This document shows, piece by piece, positions 8,365-10,710 of a stretch of 10,710 nucleotides of DNA; position 1 is the stretch's first letter, and the number at the start of each line of letters is the position of its first letter. The stretch covers positions 1 to 10,710 of the forward strand of contig DIUG01000052.1 of the NCBI GenBank assembly GCA_002422305.1, given 5' to 3'. A program made the translations under genes and the position numbers. This stretch comes from Patescibacteria group bacterium UBA6164. Lineage in GTDB: Bacteria > Patescibacteriota > Gracilibacteria > BD1-5 > UBA6164. Below the pieces are notes generated by a model. The model had not been told where the DNA came from and did no database searches. It worked only from the letters and a program-made list of their open reading frames with translations.

Positions 8365-9324
8365 ATGTTACAATTTCCTGATTTTGATGAAAAGCAAGTT
8401 TTATTTATAGAAAGTTTTGATACAAAAAATATTAACTTTGACAATGAAAATTTAGTTATAAAAGAAAATTGAGTTATAAAAAATAAAGTTTCTTTATATA
8501 AGATTTTTGCTATATTTTTAGTATGAGAAATAACTATTACAAGTGTATTAATTAGGAAATTTCAAGATTTTTGAATTATTTTAATTATGATGAAAAAGAA
8601 TTTTTTACCATATTTAGTGATATGATGAGAAACAGAGGGGAATTTTATACTTAGAAAAAAACAATATGAAAAAACAGATGAAGAAATGTTTGAAATAGCT
8701 AAAAGTATTATAATTTTAAAAAGTAAAAATCAGCTTACATTACTTAAAAATATAAGAGAAAAAGAAGAAAATCTAAAAAGTGAAATCAAACAAGTTGAAA
8801 ATATTTTAGAAAAAATACAAAGTTCAGATAATCCAGAAAGTTTACTTTGATTTGAAGGAAATGTAGCAAAAATATTTTTTGGTAGTTATTTTAAAAAAAT
8901 AGGTTGGTACAAAAGATCACCGAGAACAAAAATAGATATACAAAATTTACTTTTGGATATGTGATATACATATTTATTTCATTTTATAGAAGGACTTTTG
9001 AGATTATATGGATTTGATAATTATTATTGAGTTTATCATAGAACTTGGTATCAAAGAAAATCATTAGCACTTGATTTAATGGAACCTTTTAGATGTATTA
9101 TAGATAAAGCATTATTAAAAGCTTATAATTTATGACAAATAGATAAAAAAGATTTTAAATTTCAAAACTGACAATATATTTTAGAATGGCAAAATGGTAA
9201 AAAATATAATTCAATATTCTTAAAAGCTATTCTTGAATATAAAAAAGAAATGTTTTATTTTACAAAAGAATATTACAAATATTTTATGAAATGAAGAGAA
9301 AAATTTCCAGAATTTTATATTTAA
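8365..9324 (+). CDS. cas1: Cas1 spacer integrase
   Basis: 319 aa, normal length. With Cas2 it integrates prespacers at the leader end of the array. The catalytic metal site is readable: Glu164 in FEGNVAKIFF, His225 in GVYHRTWYQRKSLALDLMEPFR, and Asp237 in the same segment, with Glu240 nearby. The N-terminal 70 residues form the beta-rich dimerisation domain, followed by the helical catalytic domain; residues 115-155 are rich in Lys and Glu and probably helical. The ATG at 8365 lies 38 bases after the MITE boundary. The MITE cuts the usual cas4-cas1 linkage, so the promoter now used is unclear; an A/T-rich TAATTATATTT stretch at about 8340-8351 could supply a -10 box. The gap to cas2 is 10 bases, so those two are co-transcribed. 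Confidence 0.93.
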
Positions 9325-9334
9325 CCTTTATTTT

Positions 9335-9613
9335 ATGCTAATTATAACTTACGATATCCATGATGATAAATTAAGATCTAAATTTTCTAGAACCATTAAA
9401 AAATATGGTCGTAGAATTCAATATAGTGTTTTTGAGATAAAAAATAGTCAAAGAATTTTATCTATATTAAAAAGAGAAATAGAAGAAAAATTCAAACCAA
9501 AATTTACTTGAGCAGATAGTATTTTAATAATTCCTATTACAAAAGTTGATAGGGAAAAGGTTATTAGATATGGTCAACCTGCAATGGAAGAAGAAGAATT
9601 GCTATTTTTATAA
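9335..9613 (+). CDS. cas2: Cas2, structural partner of Cas1
   Basis: 92 aa, typical for the family. It has the ferredoxin-like opening MLIITYDIHDD with the conserved Asp7 after the first strand, the KYGRRIQYSVFEI segment (helix to second strand, where the family has G.R.Q.SVFE) and a final strand ILIIPIT. Cas2 dimers bridge two Cas1 dimers and measure spacer length. The C-terminus, EEEELLFL, is acidic. The gene starts 10 bases after the cas1 stop and is followed by the leader. The only UGA I found in frame is at the Gly of KFTGAD. Confidence 0.95.
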
Positions 9614-9684
9614 TTTTTTTTGCTTTTTTGTAATTTTTTTATATTATGTTTTTATAAAGTGAATAGCTCATTAAAATCATCTGA

Positions 9685-9714
9685 ACTTTTATAAAGTAAA
9701 AACTTTGTAAAAGT
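9685..9714. repeat. Leader inverted repeat 1
   Basis: ACTTTTATAAAG (9685-9696) pairs with CTTTGTAAAAGT (9703-9714) with one mismatch and a 6-base loop. It overlaps the second copy of the TTTTATAAAGT direct repeat. Confidence 0.6.
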
Positions 9715-9754
9715 GGAAGTTATGTTGCGGACTTTTGCCATGAAAAATAGTATT

Positions 9755-9778
9755 CTTAGGTAAAATTGTAAACCTAAG
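9755..9778. repeat. Leader inverted repeat 2
   Basis: CTTAGGT (9755-9761) and ACCTAAG (9772-9778) form a perfect 7-bp stem with a 10-base loop. Confidence 0.6.
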
Positions 9779-9799
9779 TCTTAATAAAAATGTAAAACC

Positions 9800-9862
9800 T
9801 TATATAAGCCAATAGTCGTATTTTTGAAATAGTAAAATATTTGTATCTAATGGCTTATATAA
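9800..9862. repeat. Leader inverted repeat 3
   Basis: TTATATAAGCCAATAG (9800-9815) is the reverse complement, with one mismatch, of CTAATGGCTTATATAA (9847-9862), with 31 bases between. It ends 12 bases before the first CRISPR repeat. The AAGCC core also occurs in the 5' part of the repeat itself. Confidence 0.7.
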
Positions 9863-9874
9863 CGGAAAATTGCC

Positions 9875-10710
9875 TTTTAAAGCCCATAATAAATTTCTAC
9901 TTTTGTAGATTATCGACCACATAATGGCAAGAAACAGTTTTAAAGCCCATAATAAATTTCTACTTTTGTAGATTTATTGGAGATATAAAAAAAGCTAGAA
10001 TTTTAAAGCCCATAATAAATTTCTACTTTTGTAGATATGAAATTTAAAGATAACATAAAATATTTTAAAGCCCATAATAAATTTCTACTTTTGTAGATTA
10101 AGCGATTTAATACTTTCATTTATATTTTAAAGCCCATAATAAATTTCTACTTTTGTAGATTTAGCCGAACTTCTAGAGATAGAAGAATTTTAAAGCCCAT
10201 AATAAATTTCTACTTTTGTAGATAAATTGATTTGAAATTATAGGATGAATTTTAAAGCCCATAATAAATTTCTACTTTTGTAGATTTATGTTCTACCAAT
10301 CAATCTCTAAGTTTTAAAGCCCATAATAAATTTCTACTTTTGTAGATAAGTTTTCAATCAACTACTGTTGAAGTTTTTAAAGCCCATAATAAATTTCTAC
10401 TTTTGTAGATATAACTTCAACTAGAAATGTATCATCTTTTAAAGCCCATAATAAATTTCTACTTTTGTAGATAAGAGTGATATGATGAGAAAAATAGATT
10501 TTAAAGCCCATAATAAATTTCTACTTTTGTAGATTACTCATTCCATTTCTCAACTTTTACATTTTAAAGCCCATAATAAATTTCTACTTTTGTAGATAAG
10601 CACTTTCACAAAGTTCTTCTAAATTTTTAAAGCCCATAATAAATTTCTACTTTTGTAGATTTTTAGTTTTTGTAATATCTGTTTTATTTTTTAAAGCCCA
10701 TAATAAATTT
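9875..10710 (+). CRISPR. Type V-A CRISPR array, 13 complete repeats plus a partial one
   Basis: The repeat is 36 bases: a 5' half TTTTAAAGCCCATAATAAAT and a 3' half ending TTCTACTTTTGTAGAT. The 3' end contains the Cas12a direct-repeat hairpin TCTAC-TTTT-GTAGA. Repeats start at 9875, 9938, 10001, 10063, 10125, 10188, 10250, 10312, 10375, 10437, 10499, 10562, 10625 and 10689 (cut by the window end). The 13 spacers are 26-28 bases long, which suits Cas12a guides. All complete repeats appear identical, so no degenerate trailing repeat has been reached and the array continues beyond the window. Spacers lie 3' of GTAGAT on the plus strand, so the transcript runs rightward from the leader and Cas12a would cut upstream of each hairpin. 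Confidence 0.98.

Larger units (their letters stand above)
9614..9874 (+). promoter_or_regulatory. CRISPR leader with three hairpins
   Basis: The 261 non-coding bases between cas2 and the first repeat are the leader, since the array is transcribed away from cas2 and Cas1-Cas2 adds spacers at this end. They hold an 11-base direct repeat TTTTATAAAGT (9650-9660 and 9687-9697) and three inverted repeats described separately. A TTGAAA at 9824-9829 is a possible -35 box and TATATA at 9856-9861 a possible -10 box, but the spacing between them is longer than optimal, so the pre-crRNA promoter is not settled. No ORF of note is present. Confidence 0.6.

Noticed and set aside
8613..8639. Possible self-targeting by spacer 10 (10473-10498): 17 bases, AGTGATATGATGAGAAA, match cas1 at 8616-8632.
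   Set aside because: The first three seed bases and most of the distal bases differ, and the 5' flank CATA is not a T-rich PAM. The shared stretch uses common UGA-glycine codons in an AT-rich genome, so chance is the simplest explanation.

Overview
This is a very AT-rich window that only reads correctly if UGA encodes glycine (genetic code 25). In-frame TGA codons sit at invariant glycines in every protein-coding gene except, on my reading, the antitoxin-sized genes where they are simply fewer; examples are DSGGFQ in Tgt, SGHID in riboflavin synthase, RGE in lumazine synthase and the RuvC GIDRG motif of Cas12a. Code 25 points to Absconditabacteria (SR1) or Gracilibacteria (BD1-5), host-dependent Patescibacteria/CPR. 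None of the ten inferred starts has a Shine-Dalgarno sequence at normal spacing.

Left part (6-3009, minus strand): a compact probable operon in the order tgt, ribE, ribH, ribF. Tgt inserts a 7-deazaguanine base into tRNA. RibE and RibH make riboflavin from late precursors, and RibF would convert it to FMN and FAD. RibF is unusual: its riboflavin kinase domain comes first and a RibL-like cytidylyltransferase-fold domain comes second, the reverse of the standard bacterial order. The genes are tightly packed, with a 39-nt gap, a 2-nt gap and a 7-nt overlap.

Middle (3010-3209): a divergent intergenic region with one plausible promoter for each direction and a short GC-richer block bounded by a 6-bp inverted repeat.

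Right part (3210-10710, plus strand): a complete type V-A CRISPR-Cas locus. It holds cas12a (1212 aa, all RuvC, Nuc and crRNA-processing residues present), a Phd/RelE-type toxin-antitoxin pair with its own near-perfect promoter and a strong terminator, cas4, a 200-bp MITE-like element with terminal inverted repeats and an 8-bp target duplication, cas1, cas2, a 261-bp leader with three hairpins, and an array of 13 complete repeats plus a 14th cut by the window end. Cas4-Cas1-Cas2 acquire spacers; the array is transcribed rightward, and Cas12a processes the crRNA and cuts target DNA. The toxin-antitoxin pair inside the locus and the MITE splitting the adaptation genes are the main departures from a textbook arrangement.

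All protein calls come from reading motifs by eye; no database search was run.
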